Assembly (NCBI GenBank): GCA_963663285.2
Contig: CAXXNI010000004.1
Location: 806,001 to 870,000 of the forward strand
From: CAXXOK01 sp963663285
GTDB taxonomy: Bacteria > Bacillota > Clostridia > Christensenellales > Aristaeellaceae
Direction: 5' to 3'
Length of the DNA stretch: 64,000 nucleotides
The notes under the pieces are model-generated. The model worked only from the letters and a program-made list of their open reading frames with translations. It was not told the DNA's origin and did not search any database. Below, one piece after another: positions 25,880 through 35,352 of the stretch; position 1 is the first letter of the stretch, and every line of letters starts with the position of its first letter. The translations under genes and the position numbers were made by a program.

Positions 25880-26779
25880 GTGAAAGCGGGATATTTTTCG
25901 CGCAGGCGGTTGGTATTTCTTGCGTTTGTGCTGCCCGGCGCACTGTATATGACGTTGATGATCCTGCTGCCCATTGGGTACAACATACTCATCAGCTTTA
26001 AAAACGTCGGTCTGATGAACTTTGCGCGCGGCGGCAGCGTATTTGTCGGGCTGGAAACGTTTCAGGAAGTATTTTCGGAGAAACTTTTGTATACCGCCAT
26101 CAGCAATACGATTGTGTTTACGCTGTTGTGCCTGCTATTTCAGTTTCCCATCGGGCTTTTGCTGGCGATGTTTTTTGCCCGCAGGTTTCCCGGCGCGGCT
26201 GCGCTGCGCGGTGTGAACGTCGTCGGGTGGATGATTCCCATGGTTGCGGTGGCGGGCATTTTTAAATATATGTTCAACGCCGACATCGGCATCATCAACC
26301 GTATGCTTTCCGCCGTAGGGATGATACACGAGCCGGTGCAATGGCTGGCCTATGGGGATACCGCCATGGCCGCAGTCGTGATCGCCAACATCTGGAAGGG
26401 CGTTCCCTTCAATATGATTTTACTGGCGACCGCCCTGACCACCTTGCCGGAAGATGTGTACGAATCTGCTTCCATTGACGGCGCAAACGCCATTCAGCGG
26501 TTTTTCTACATCACGGTGCCGTTGCTTAAGCCTGCAATGATCTCGGTATTAACGCTTGGCTTCATCTACACGTTCAAGGTGTTCGACCTTGTTTATGTGA
26601 TGACCGGGGGCGGCCCCGGCAGCACGACGGAAATGCTTTCCACGCTTGCCTACCGCTATTCGTTTACGGAGTATAACTTTTCCCAGGGGGCTGCGGTTGC
26701 CAACGTGCTTTTCGTACTGCTGATGCTGGTGGGCAGCATATACATACACATTACCAACCGCGAAAACGAGCAGGCGTAA
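25880..26779 (+). CDS. Carbohydrate ABC transporter permease (MalF/UgpA type)
   Basis: A 299-residue permease with six helices and the coupling loop PEDVYESASIDGANAIQRFFYITVP. Typical MalF-side sequence VMTGGGPGSTTEMLSTLAYRYSF occurs near the C terminus. The GTG start at 25880 has GAGGAGG 7 bp upstream; the open frame extending to 25577 runs through the terminator region and is not used. Partner of the next permease. Confidence 0.88.
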   Translation: MKAGYFSRRRLVFLAFVLPGALYMTLMILLPIGYNILISFKNVGLMNFARGGSVFVGLETFQEVFSEKLLYTAISNTIVFTLLCLLFQFPIGLLLAMFFARRFPGAAALRGVNVVGWMIPMVAVAGIFKYMFNADIGIINRMLSAVGMIHEPVQWLAYGDTAMAAVVIANIWKGVPFNMILLATALTTLPEDVYESASIDGANAIQRFFYITVPLLKPAMISVLTLGFIYTFKVFDLVYVMTGGGPGSTTEMLSTLAYRYSFTEYNFSQGAAVANVLFVLLMLVGSIYIHITNRENEQA

Positions 26780-26792
26780 GGAGGCGACCGGA

Positions 26793-27632
26793 ATGAAAAG
26801 AAAATTAACGGAAAAGCAACGCGGCCTGCTGATGCTGTTTGCGGCGGTTGCCATTACCATGGTGCTTCTGTTTCCGCTGTACTGGATGCTGACCACTGCC
26901 GTGCGCATACCCGGCGAAGCGTTCAGCAACCCGACTTTTTTCCCGCAGCATATCAGCCTGGACGCGTTCCGCTTCACCTCGGAAAACGGGATTACGCTGG
27001 ATGTATTTTTCCTCAACAGCGTTATCGTATCGCTGGGTGCAACGCTGCTGACGGTTTTGCTGGCGGTGCCCGCCTCCTACGGGCTGGCGCGGTTTCGCAA
27101 CTGGTGGGTCGGGTTCCTGTTGTTTGTGTTCCTCGTAGCGCAGATGATGCCGTCCTCGCTGATTTTAACGCCGCTGTTCATAGCCTTTAGCAAACTGGGG
27201 CTGATTAACAACCTGTTGGGGGTTATACTGGCGGACGCGACGATTACCATACCCTTTGCGGTGATTATTCTGCGTACGTTTTTTAAAGACATTCCCGCAG
27301 AGCTGGAGGAAGCGGCTACCATCGACGGCTGCGGCCCATTTGCCACGTTCCTGCACATTATGGTGCCGGTCAGTTACCCCGGTATTATTACCGCCACGGC
27401 GATGTCGCTCTTCATGGCGTGGGGCGATATGGTGTTCAGCCTTACATTCCTCAATAAAGACGCGCTCAAAACGCTTCCGCTGATTTTGTACAAGGCGATG
27501 GGGGAATTGGGCGTGCGCTGGGAAGTATTGATGGCATATGCGACGATGGTGGTCGCGCCGATCGTGATAATGTTTATTCTGTTGCAGCGGCACATCGTCA
27601 GCGGTTTAACCGCCGGCGCGGTGAAAGGCTGA
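26793..27632 (+). CDS. Carbohydrate ABC transporter permease (MalG/UgpE type)
   Basis: A 279-residue permease with six helices. The coupling loop is PAELEEAATIDGCGPFATFLHIMVP and the C-terminal LLQRHIVSGLTAGAVKG is the usual MalG ending. GGAGG precedes the ATG. No ATPase gene follows; a shared MsmX/MsmK-type ATPase elsewhere is presumed. Confidence 0.88.
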   Translation: MKRKLTEKQRGLLMLFAAVAITMVLLFPLYWMLTTAVRIPGEAFSNPTFFPQHISLDAFRFTSENGITLDVFFLNSVIVSLGATLLTVLLAVPASYGLARFRNWWVGFLLFVFLVAQMMPSSLILTPLFIAFSKLGLINNLLGVILADATITIPFAVIILRTFFKDIPAELEEAATIDGCGPFATFLHIMVPVSYPGIITATAMSLFMAWGDMVFSLTFLNKDALKTLPLILYKAMGELGVRWEVLMAYATMVVAPIVIMFILLQRHIVSGLTAGAVKG

Positions 27633-27648
27633 CGGAGGAGGATGAAGG

Positions 27649-30126
27649 ATGGACGATCATTTGGTGCAGCGTAACGAGCTGGGCGAAATTATGCACGGGT
27701 TAACGGACGAGCGCGTTGTGCCGCCCGAAAAAGTATGGATCAATATGCCGACGTTTCCGCAGGTCTCGGCTTCCAAACGCCTTTCCATGCTGCTGGCCAG
27801 CCGGGTAAAGGCGTGGCATGTGCAGGGCAGCCGCGCTGTGCTGACGGTGGAAGGCCGCTATGTGGCGGAGCGTTATACCTACCGTTATTTTGATTACCGG
27901 CAGGTATTCAGCGATCAGGGCAATACAACCACCCTGACTGTGCTGCTTGATTTTGTGCGAAACCGCACCGTCCGGCTGACGCTGTGCGAAGGGTTTACCC
28001 CGTACGAGCCTGAAAGCGATATGATTTCGCCGATGGAGCGGCAGCCGCAGCCCACGTTGACCGTGCAGGAGGATGAAACAAGGCTGACGCTCAGCAACGG
28101 CTGGATTACAGCGGTAATTGATAAAAACGAATGGAACCTTGCCCTGTCGGACGGGAAAGGCGAGTTTTACCGGCAGTTTGGGCGGGATAACCACTCCTAT
28201 ATGCCATACGAAATTACGCCGTTCGGTTTTCTGTACGACGGGGAAACCGGACGCCGCTTTGCCAGCGAAGCGGTTTGTGCCGATGCGTACGAGAGCTTTT
28301 ACGGGCTGGGCGAAGTGTTTTCGGATGTGGATCACCGCGGGCGGAAATACCGGCTATGGAATACCAATGCCCTCGGCGTGAATACCGAACGTATGTATAA
28401 AAGCATCCCGCTGTATTATTCCAGCCGGGGGTACGGTATGTTTTTGCATACCTCCAGCGCGGTGCAGGCGGATTTTGGCGCCGACCTGAGCAAGGCGGTG
28501 CATCTGCTGGCGGAGGATGACGGGCTGGATTGCTTTATTATGCGGGGGGAAAACCAGCGCCAGCTGCTTGCCGAATATTTCGCATTGACCGGGTTGCCTG
28601 TGGTGCCTCCGAAATGGAGCTTTGGGCTATGGATCAGCAAAATCAGCTACCGCAGCCGCGAGGAGGTAGAGCGCGTCGCCCGCCAGATGCGGGAGAACGA
28701 TCTGCCCTGCGATGTGATCCATGTCGATACGGACTGGTTTGCCGAAAATTGGATTTGCGACTGGCAGTTTGAGCCGGAGCGGTTCCCTGATGTAGCCGGT
28801 ATGATTGAGCAACTGCACCAAAACGGCTATAAGCTGTCCCTGTGGCAGCTGCCCTATGTGGAGCGCGGCAGCATATCCCACGCGGTGTATGACGAGGCGA
28901 TGGAGAAAGGCTACTTCGCTTCCATGCCGGATGGAGATATTCGTTTCCCGCATGGGTTGATTGATTTTTCCAATCCCGAGGCTGTGCGCTGGTACCAGCA
29001 AAAGCTGCTCAAACCGCTGCTGGAAATGGGCGTGGATGTAATCAAAGCGGATTTTGGCGAGTCCGCGCCGCCGTTTTTCAAGTACGCGGGTGTGGAGGGC
29101 GCTAAAATGCACAACCTGTATGCGCTGCTTTACAATCAGGCGGCTTACGAAGTGACCCGGGATGTGAAAGGGGAGCAAAACGCGCTGATCTGGGCGCGCA
29201 GCGCCTTTGCCGGCTCCCAGCGTTATCCGGTTCACTGGGGCGGCGATGCGGGCACCGATTTTGGCAGTCTGGCGACTTCCGTAAAGGGCTGCCTCAATGC
29301 CTCCATCAGCGGGATTCCGTTTTGGAGCAGTGATTTGGGCGGCTTCTGGTTTGACACCGACCCACAGCTGTATATTCGGTGGGTGCAGTTTGGCATGTTC
29401 TGCTCGCATGCGCGCCTGCACGGTTTCTATACGCGTGAGCCATGGGATTACGGCGGGGAAACCGTTACACTTTTCCGGCAGATCGTCAAGCTGCGGTACC
29501 GGCTGCTGCCATATGTGTACAATCAGGCGCTGGCTGTGCGGCAGGAGCAAACGCTGATGCATCAGCCCCTGAGTTATGCCTATCCGGATGATCTTACCGC
29601 GCGGAATGTGGATACGGAGTACCTGTTCGGGTCCGAGCTGCTGGTAGCGCCGGTGCTCACGCGGGATCATCAGGTGCGTGTCTACTTCCCGCAGGGGCGG
29701 TGGACGGACTTTTTCACCGGGGAAACACACCGCGGCGGGCAATGGGAAACCTTTACCTGCCCGATGGACCGGTTCCCGGTGTATCTGCGGGAAAACGCGA
29801 TCGTCCCCATGGGGCCGGAGCAGCAGTATGTGGATGAAAAACCGCTGGAGGAGCTTACGGTTATCCTCGCGCCCGGTGAAACCGCCGGAGAAAACAGCCT
29901 TACGCTGTATGACGCGGGTGTAACGCTTGCCCTGCGTGTGCGGGAAGATACGCTCACCTTTGGCGCCGATGCGGGTACCTGCGCCTGCACGCTGGTTTGG
30001 CGAAACGTACAGCTCAAGCAGGCTGCCCTGAACGGCAGCGAACTGCCGCTGCGCCGCAGCGGTGCGGACACGTATATACAGGTTCCTGCTACCGCCGCCG
30101 CATGGCAGGTACAGGCAACGCGGTAG
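27649..30126 (+). CDS. GH31 alpha-glycosidase (YicI/alpha-xylosidase-like)
   Basis: An 825-residue family-31 glycosidase. The predicted nucleophile is Asp468 in VIKADFGE, a YicI-like form, and the acid/base is Asp533 in HWGGDAGTD. An N-terminal beta-sandwich, a (beta/alpha)8 barrel (about 310-640) and C-terminal beta domains fit the family length. No signal peptide, so it acts on imported oligosaccharide. The KADFGE motif favours alpha-xylosidase over alpha-glucosidase, but substrate must be tested. Fourth gene of the YesMN-linked operon, 16 bp after the permease. Confidence 0.88.
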   Translation: MDDHLVQRNELGEIMHGLTDERVVPPEKVWINMPTFPQVSASKRLSMLLASRVKAWHVQGSRAVLTVEGRYVAERYTYRYFDYRQVFSDQGNTTTLTVLLDFVRNRTVRLTLCEGFTPYEPESDMISPMERQPQPTLTVQEDETRLTLSNGWITAVIDKNEWNLALSDGKGEFYRQFGRDNHSYMPYEITPFGFLYDGETGRRFASEAVCADAYESFYGLGEVFSDVDHRGRKYRLWNTNALGVNTERMYKSIPLYYSSRGYGMFLHTSSAVQADFGADLSKAVHLLAEDDGLDCFIMRGENQRQLLAEYFALTGLPVVPPKWSFGLWISKISYRSREEVERVARQMRENDLPCDVIHVDTDWFAENWICDWQFEPERFPDVAGMIEQLHQNGYKLSLWQLPYVERGSISHAVYDEAMEKGYFASMPDGDIRFPHGLIDFSNPEAVRWYQQKLLKPLLEMGVDVIKADFGESAPPFFKYAGVEGAKMHNLYALLYNQAAYEVTRDVKGEQNALIWARSAFAGSQRYPVHWGGDAGTDFGSLATSVKGCLNASISGIPFWSSDLGGFWFDTDPQLYIRWVQFGMFCSHARLHGFYTREPWDYGGETVTLFRQIVKLRYRLLPYVYNQALAVRQEQTLMHQPLSYAYPDDLTARNVDTEYLFGSELLVAPVLTRDHQVRVYFPQGRWTDFFTGETHRGGQWETFTCPMDRFPVYLRENAIVPMGPEQQYVDEKPLEELTVILAPGETAGENSLTLYDAGVTLALRVREDTLTFGADAGTCACTLVWRNVQLKQAALNGSELPLRRSGADTYIQVPATAAAWQVQATR

Positions 30127-30144
30127 CGCAAGGAGGAAAAAAGC

Positions 30145-32157
30145 ATGGCTTATTATGTTGCGCCCCCCTTTAACGGGGAGATTACCGGAAACCGCATCGT
30201 ATGGGAAACCCGTGGCGAACTGCTGTGGCTGGAGCCATACGGGCCAAACGTGATACGGTTTCGCAGTACCCCTTGCCTGCGAATGGATGAAACACGCAAC
30301 TGGACGTTGCTGCCGCCGCTGCCTGCCCCGGATGTAACGGTAACGGCGGATGAACGGCAGGGCGTGCTTGTAAACGGATTGCTAACCGCTACCGTTACCG
30401 GCGATGGCAGCGTAACCTACAGCCGTACCGATACGGGCGAGGTGCTGCTGGCGGAAAGCTGGATCGACGGCCGGGCACATACCGCGCCGCTGCGCCGCGC
30501 ACGCGAATACCGCTGCCTTGCCGGAGACGAATACCGGATGGGGCTGTATTTTCAGCCGGATGCAAACGAGCACTTCTACGGCATGGGGCAGGAGGCGAAC
30601 GATTGCTTCGACCTGAAAGGCTGCACGCTGGAACTGTGCCAGAAAAACGGTAAATGTACGATTCCGTATGCGGTATCCTCCAAGGGATATGGATTTATCT
30701 GGAATAACCCCGCTATCGGCCGGGTGGAATTTGTAAACAACCACACCCACTGGTATGCGGAATGCTCCCGGCAGCTGGATTATCTGGTACTAACCGGAGA
30801 GAGCATACCGGCGATGAACCGCACGTTTACCGGTATTACCGGACGCGCGCCGCAATTGCCCGATTGGGCAACAGGCTTTTGGCAAAGCAAGCTGCGTTAT
30901 GAAACGCAGGAAGAACTATTAACCGTGGCACGGGAGTATAAACGCCGCGGTCTGCCGCTGAGTGTAATTGTAATCGACTACTTCCACTGGACGCAGCAGG
31001 GCGAATGGAAATTCGATCCGCGCTACTGGCCGGACCCGCAGGCAATGGTGGACGAACTGCAAACCATGGGCATCCGCCTGATGGTTTCCATCTGGCCTAC
31101 GATGGACCCGCGCAGCGAAAACTACACCACAATGCGGGACCACAATTATCTTTTACGGTGTGAAAAAGGCGTAGACGCTGTGTTTATGTTCTTCGGCCCG
31201 CAAACCTATGTAGATTGCACCCATCCGGGCGCGCAGCGTGCCTTGTGGGAACGCGTGCAGGATGGGTATGGCCGCTACGGTATCCATACCTTCTGGCTGG
31301 ATGAGGCGGAGCCGGAGATGCGGCCTTACGATTTTGACCATGTGCGCATGTATCCGGGCAGTGCGCAGGAAGTGGGCAACCTGTACTGCGTTGGGTTTGC
31401 CAAGGCGTTTTATGATGGCCTGCGGGCGCAGGGCAAAACGGTATGCAATCTGGTGCGTTGTGCCTGGCTAGGCAGCCAGCGCTTTGGCGTGGTGCTCTGG
31501 TCCGGCGATATTGCCTCCACGTTTGACAGCCTCCGCAAGCAAATTAAGGCGGGGCTGAATGTGTCGCTGTGCGGTATTCCCTGGTGGACGACCGATATTG
31601 GCGGTTTTCTGAACGGCGATCCACAGGACCCGCATTTCCGGGAATTACTGATTCGCTGGTTCCAGTTTGGGCTGTTCTGCCCCATCATGCGGCTGCATGG
31701 TTTCCGCCTGCCGGAGCCTGTGCGCGATATACTCAACCCGGATGGCTATTGCGGCTCCGGCGGGGATAATGAGGTATGGAGCTTTGGTGAGGAGGCACTT
31801 GCGATACTTACATGGTGCCTGCACACGCGCGAAACGCTGCGGCCTTACATTATGCGGCAGATGGAACGCGCTTCTGCGGATGGCACGCCGGTGCTGCGGC
31901 CGTTATTTTTCGATTTTGAAGCCGATGCAAACTGCTATGCCGTGGACGACGAGTACCTGTTTGGAGACGAGCTGCTGGTTGCGCCCGTAGCGGCGGAAGG
32001 AATACGCGCCCGGAACGTATACCTTCCGACTGGAGCGAAATGGGTGAACGCTTATACGGGAGAAGCCCATACTGGCGGGCAGTGGCTGGAGGCGGATGCG
32101 CCGCTGGCGCGGATACCTGTGTTTTGCAGGCAAGGCAGCGGGATCCGGCTGGGATGA
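30145..32157 (+). CDS. GH31 alpha-glycosidase, second and shorter paralogue
   Basis: A 670-residue family-31 enzyme. Predicted nucleophile Asp386 in FWLDEAEPE and acid/base Asp455 in WSGDIAST. The nucleophile motif WLDEAEPE differs from that of the neighbouring enzyme, so the two likely cleave different linkages or substituents of the same imported glycan. Cytoplasmic (no signal peptide). GGAGG precedes the ATG 18 bp after the upstream stop. It ends the operon at a strong terminator. Confidence 0.88.
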   Translation: MAYYVAPPFNGEITGNRIVWETRGELLWLEPYGPNVIRFRSTPCLRMDETRNWTLLPPLPAPDVTVTADERQGVLVNGLLTATVTGDGSVTYSRTDTGEVLLAESWIDGRAHTAPLRRAREYRCLAGDEYRMGLYFQPDANEHFYGMGQEANDCFDLKGCTLELCQKNGKCTIPYAVSSKGYGFIWNNPAIGRVEFVNNHTHWYAECSRQLDYLVLTGESIPAMNRTFTGITGRAPQLPDWATGFWQSKLRYETQEELLTVAREYKRRGLPLSVIVIDYFHWTQQGEWKFDPRYWPDPQAMVDELQTMGIRLMVSIWPTMDPRSENYTTMRDHNYLLRCEKGVDAVFMFFGPQTYVDCTHPGAQRALWERVQDGYGRYGIHTFWLDEAEPEMRPYDFDHVRMYPGSAQEVGNLYCVGFAKAFYDGLRAQGKTVCNLVRCAWLGSQRFGVVLWSGDIASTFDSLRKQIKAGLNVSLCGIPWWTTDIGGFLNGDPQDPHFRELLIRWFQFGLFCPIMRLHGFRLPEPVRDILNPDGYCGSGGDNEVWSFGEEALAILTWCLHTRETLRPYIMRQMERASADGTPVLRPLFFDFEADANCYAVDDEYLFGDELLVAPVAAEGIRARNVYLPTGAKWVNAYTGEAHTGGQWLEADAPLARIPVFCRQGSGIRLG

Positions 32158-32189
32158 ACAAAAGAAAACAAAATAGGTAAGCGGCATAC

Positions 32190-32235
32190 AACCCGTTTGG
32201 TTCCGCATCAAAGGAACCAGACGGGTTATGTTTTA
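32190..32235 (+). terminator. Terminator of the GH31 importer operon
   Basis: A 15-bp stem, AACCCGTTTGGTTCC with GGAACCAGACGGGTT (one T-G pair), ends at 32227. ATGTTTTA follows. Confidence 0.85.
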
Positions 32236-32397
32236 CCGAAGACCCCTTGATCTGTTTGAAGCGATATAGAGCATAGATAGCTGCTTTTTCTTGTTTGTTA
32301 TATCTTACCGTAGTATAATTGATAGAAAAGAAAGAACATCAGTTGCTATTGTGCATTTTTGCCGGTATAGGAATAAAGGAAAAAGGGAGCGTTGCAT

Positions 32398-32607
32398 TTG
32401 CAGAAGTGGGAGTATCGCTGGATTAATACGTCGTCATTGTATCTGGACGGGAAAAAGGTTGTGAAAGAGCCGTTTATTGATGGAAAAACGTTATTTGAGT
32501 ACATCAATTATTTAGGCAGCAAAGGCTGGGAATTGGTAAGCGTTACCCCGACGAAAGGCAAATCAAAAAAATCGTATTATTATTGGTTCAAGCGCCCTGT
32601 GGAATAG
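32398..32607 (+). CDS. Small DUF4177-like protein
   Basis: A 69-residue soluble protein. The pattern KWEYRW...LFEYINYLGSKGWELVSVTPTKG is the DUF4177 layout (WEY near the start, LG..GWELV in the middle). TTG 32398 is chosen since GGGAG lies 8 bp upstream; TTG 32392 is too close to that site. Function unknown. Monocistronic, between the GH31 operon terminator and a non-coding stretch. Confidence 0.65.
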   Translation: MQKWEYRWINTSSLYLDGKKVVKEPFIDGKTLFEYINYLGSKGWELVSVTPTKGKSKKSYYYWFKRPVE

Positions 32608-32733
32608 CGTATAAGCGGATGGCCTTGGGGTATAGCAGGGTATATATGGAGCAAGATACGGCGATCATGGATTTAGGGGACAGCCTTTATCTCTGGCGCA
32701 TGGCTTTGCACCGCAGATGATGCGGAGGTATAC

Positions 32734-32907
32734 ATGCATGATCAGTGGCAGCCGGCAAGGAAACGGCAAACCGCTTTCCGTATTTCCAACGGAGCAGGAG
32801 GCGGGCAAAACGGAGAAATTCCGGATGATAACGAAACCGCTGCGCCGAATGATAAACGATACTCGAAGCTGGTTATTAGGATACGCCAGTGTGAAGGAAT
32901 AGCATAA
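32734..32907 (+). CDS. Possible 57-residue hypothetical protein
   Basis: A short open frame starting MHDQWQPARKRQ and ending IRIRQCEGIA, preceded by GGAGG 5 bp before ATG 32734. No family recognised; hydrophilic, no signal peptide. The ribosome site is the main support. It otherwise occupies a 368-bp gap (32608-32975) with no other gene. Confidence 0.35.
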   Translation: MHDQWQPARKRQTAFRISNGAGGGQNGEIPDDNETAAPNDKRYSKLVIRIRQCEGIA

Positions 32908-32922
32908 ATAGGGTAACAATAA

Positions 32923-32950
32923 AGGAGCATCCTTATACGGGATAGCTCCT
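32923..32950 (-). terminator. Weak hairpin at the end of the nucleotidyltransferase gene
   Basis: AGGAGC-ATCC pairs with GGAT-A-GCTCCT with one bulge. On the minus strand TTTATTGTT follows. Confidence 0.5.
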
Positions 32951-32975
32951 GCTTTGATAATGTGGGGCTGTGGGA

Positions 32976-33704
32976 TCACGGGTTCTTCAGCAGGCTTTGC
33001 ACGGCTTTGTATAGCGGAAGTTCCGCCGCGTGCGAAAGATACGTAAGCATTGCTTCGACTGCTTTTTCGGTATAGCCGTACCCGGGCATCACCGCTTGCA
33101 ATACCTCCCCGGACACCAGCTTTTCTGCCCGCCGCAGCGGGGAAAACGCATCCGCTTTTTTACCTTCTAAGATCGAAAGCACCTTTTGTGCGGCTGTGAC
33201 CTGCACCTCGTAAAACGCGGCGGCTTCTTCGCCCCGCGCGCAGCGGAGCAAGCCGACATACAGATGAAACAGGGCATCCAATGTAAGTTCGTCCATGGTA
33301 AGGGCAGGGGGTTCGCTTGCGCAGACGGAGACAGGTTCCCATCCATCCTTGCGCCATAGGTAGGCACCGGCGCCGTGCGGAAAGGTTGCCAGCTGATCGG
33401 GCATGACGATGCCAAAATCGCAATATACACCGTCCGAAAACAGCAGGTTCACGGCATCCCCATATTGAATTTGCATGGCGTCTATCGGGCAAAGCGCTTC
33501 CAGCCGGGATACCTGGCTAAGAAGCTCCGCTTTTGCCTGCGGTTCGGCCAAGACCAGAAAATCCAGATCGCTGCTGTTGTCAAACCGCGCCCGAATGGCG
33601 TTGGAACCAAACGCGACTACCGCAAGAACATTGTGGAGACTGGAGTAGTAGTTTACGATTTCATCCATACGCTGCAGTGAGCGTTCCCTCATGCCGTCTC
33701 TCAT
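32976..33704 (-). CDS. Nucleotidyltransferase-fold protein
   Basis: A 242-residue protein of the polymerase-beta nucleotidyltransferase superfamily. The signature is AFGSNAIRARFDNSSDLDFLV, giving GS followed by D-x-D, and the rest is helical and resembles aminoglycoside-nucleotidyltransferase-like proteins. It probably transfers a nucleotide to a small molecule or protein; the substrate is unknown. ATG 33704 has GGGGGG 9 bp upstream. Stands alone. Confidence 0.75.
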   Translation of the reverse strand: MRDGMRERSLQRMDEIVNYYSSLHNVLAVVAFGSNAIRARFDNSSDLDFLVLAEPQAKAELLSQVSRLEALCPIDAMQIQYGDAVNLLFSDGVYCDFGIVMPDQLATFPHGAGAYLWRKDGWEPVSVCASEPPALTMDELTLDALFHLYVGLLRCARGEEAAAFYEVQVTAAQKVLSILEGKKADAFSPLRRAEKLVSGEVLQAVMPGYGYTEKAVEAMLTYLSHAAELPLYKAVQSLLKNP

Positions 33705-34175
33705 GGCAAATGTACCCCCCGTGATTTTCTTTGTGATCTTTTGATTAAGAAAACTGGATGCGCCTGTTCCACATACTGTTGCGTTCCTTTATAAACAGCT
33801 CGATTTGAAAAGAAAAGCCGCGGCTTGGTATTGCTGTTAGCTGTATTATTTATGCGGGGGTGGCTGCTGCAAGATACGCCGGTATGGGGTAGGGATAATA
33901 ATCGTATCATTTCGCTGCTTTTTTGTTTTTTCCTTTTTCTTATGAGGGGGAGAATTTGAATTTGGCAACCTTGCACGCAACAGCGCGGAATTTCTTTTGC
34001 TGACGGTTTATGGTATCCAAAGTTTCGGGCAGGGCTGCCAGCTGAAGGGTGCGAGCACCTTTCCCCGAAGCTTTTTGATGCGGAAACGTAAACTTGCTTT
34101 GCCGGTAACGGCAGCCTTTTCGCCGATGCGTAGCAACCAGTTATACCGGCGCCACCGCATCCATTTTCAAGATGC
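33705..34175. other. 471-bp region without a credible gene
   Basis: The only long frame (minus strand, about 170 codons) has no ribosome site and reads as low-complexity Ser/Arg/Pro/Cys. Probably decayed DNA next to the truncated gene that follows. Confidence 0.4.
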
Positions 34176-34829
34176 TCATTCCGATGGATTGCGGGGGATT
34201 GATTGGAATTCGGCACGAAACTTTCTTAGAAAAAACCGCCCGATTTTGCATGGCCAGTGCTGGTTTTCCAAATTCACCACGGAGCATTCCGCGTATGCAA
34301 TTTGGTTATGCTCTACCCAAACGTCCAGCAATCTTTCCGCAAGATAGCCAAATACCCGTTGATCTTTTGGCGGATACTCTGTGATGTCCAGCCTTTTCTC
34401 TACTGCAAACAATATCTGAAACAGCCATTCTGAATAGGCATAAAACAGATTGCGCCTCATTAAAAACATATTGAAGCGATGGCCCCGGGTGCGTTGCATA
34501 GTGGCGTGCCATGCAGGTAAGTATTCCGGAAATTGTTCGGAAAGCACAGCCTGCGCTACGGCTAAGTCTTTCGCGTGATGCGCGTGTTCATATTGCGACC
34601 GATTGGTTTCGATCCAATAATGTCTTTTACGGGGAAGCACCAAATCGTGCTGTTGAAAGTACCGCTGGACGGCTGTTTCGGTTAAAATCCTTGGCTTTTT
34701 GCGTTTCCACAATTGGCGCGTGCTAAAATAACGGCGATAATTGCATAGCCCGTAAATATCCGCCTGCACATTCTTCCATGCCCAATATTGGCCTGTCAGC
34801 TCACAGAATGTGTTGCTCCCTGTATTGCG
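34176..34829 (-). pseudogene. Truncated DUF4422 glycosyltransferase
   Basis: The frame reads FCELTGQYWAWKNV then ADIYGLCNYRRYF, DLVLPRKRHYW, a DUF4422 core RFNMFLMRRNLFYAYSEWLFQIL, and RVFGYLAERLLDVWVE near its end. These are the family's conserved blocks (capsule or teichoic glycan transferases). The N-terminal 40-50 residues, which should hold the start and most of the DDTGDN block, are missing: an in-frame TAG stands at 34830-34832 and no start with a ribosome site exists. Short overlapping frames further upstream (34801-35037) do not restore it. Decayed, probably transferred. Confidence 0.7.
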
Positions 34830-35119
34830 CTAGTACCGCTGCTTTAAACGTCTCCTCTATGGCTTCATCTCGTACCAAACCATGTATATGGCTTCCAAAA
34901 ACGTCACGTCGTGGCGACGGTATTTTGACCGGTCGGTTTTTATAATCTGACAACGATTGAACTTCATTGTGTTTCTCCCTTCGGTGTTTCCTTACCGCGA
35001 TGAAAGGGTGCAATATTTGTACATATATAAATAGCATGAATGAAAAAATATCTTACCAAAATACTATCTGTACAGATATAATATTGTACAATATTATATA
35101 TCTGAAAGTTGGCGTTAGA

Positions 35120-35352
35120 ATGGCGACTACGAAAGCCCAACAAAAGGGCGTGAATAAATATATGAAGAACAATTATGATAACTTGCGTATAGTAATACCC
35201 AGAAGCCAAAAGCCGACATTGAAGCCTAAACCAAGAGCATAGGCGAATCCATTAACGGGCTTGTAAATATGCTACTACGTGCAGATATCAGTATGTCGGC
35301 GGAGGAATGGAAGAGCCCGTCAGAACAATGTAGCAACAAAGGGGCTTTGTGA
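35120..35352 (+). pseudogene. Frameshifted ribbon-helix-helix (Arc-like) protein
   Basis: The first half reads MATTKAQQKGVNKYMKNNYD in one frame and ends at a premature stop. After a shift near 35213, another frame reads ADIEA, then a TAA, then TKSIGESINGLVNMLLRADI and MSAEEWK, which together recreate the usual Arc/CopG protein carried on clostridial mobile elements. At least one frameshift and one nonsense change are needed. It ends at 35352, overlapping the start of the EamA gene. Confidence 0.7.

Noticed and set aside
33701..34216. 171-codon minus-strand open frame
   Set aside because: No ribosome site, low-complexity composition and overlap with two better-supported features.
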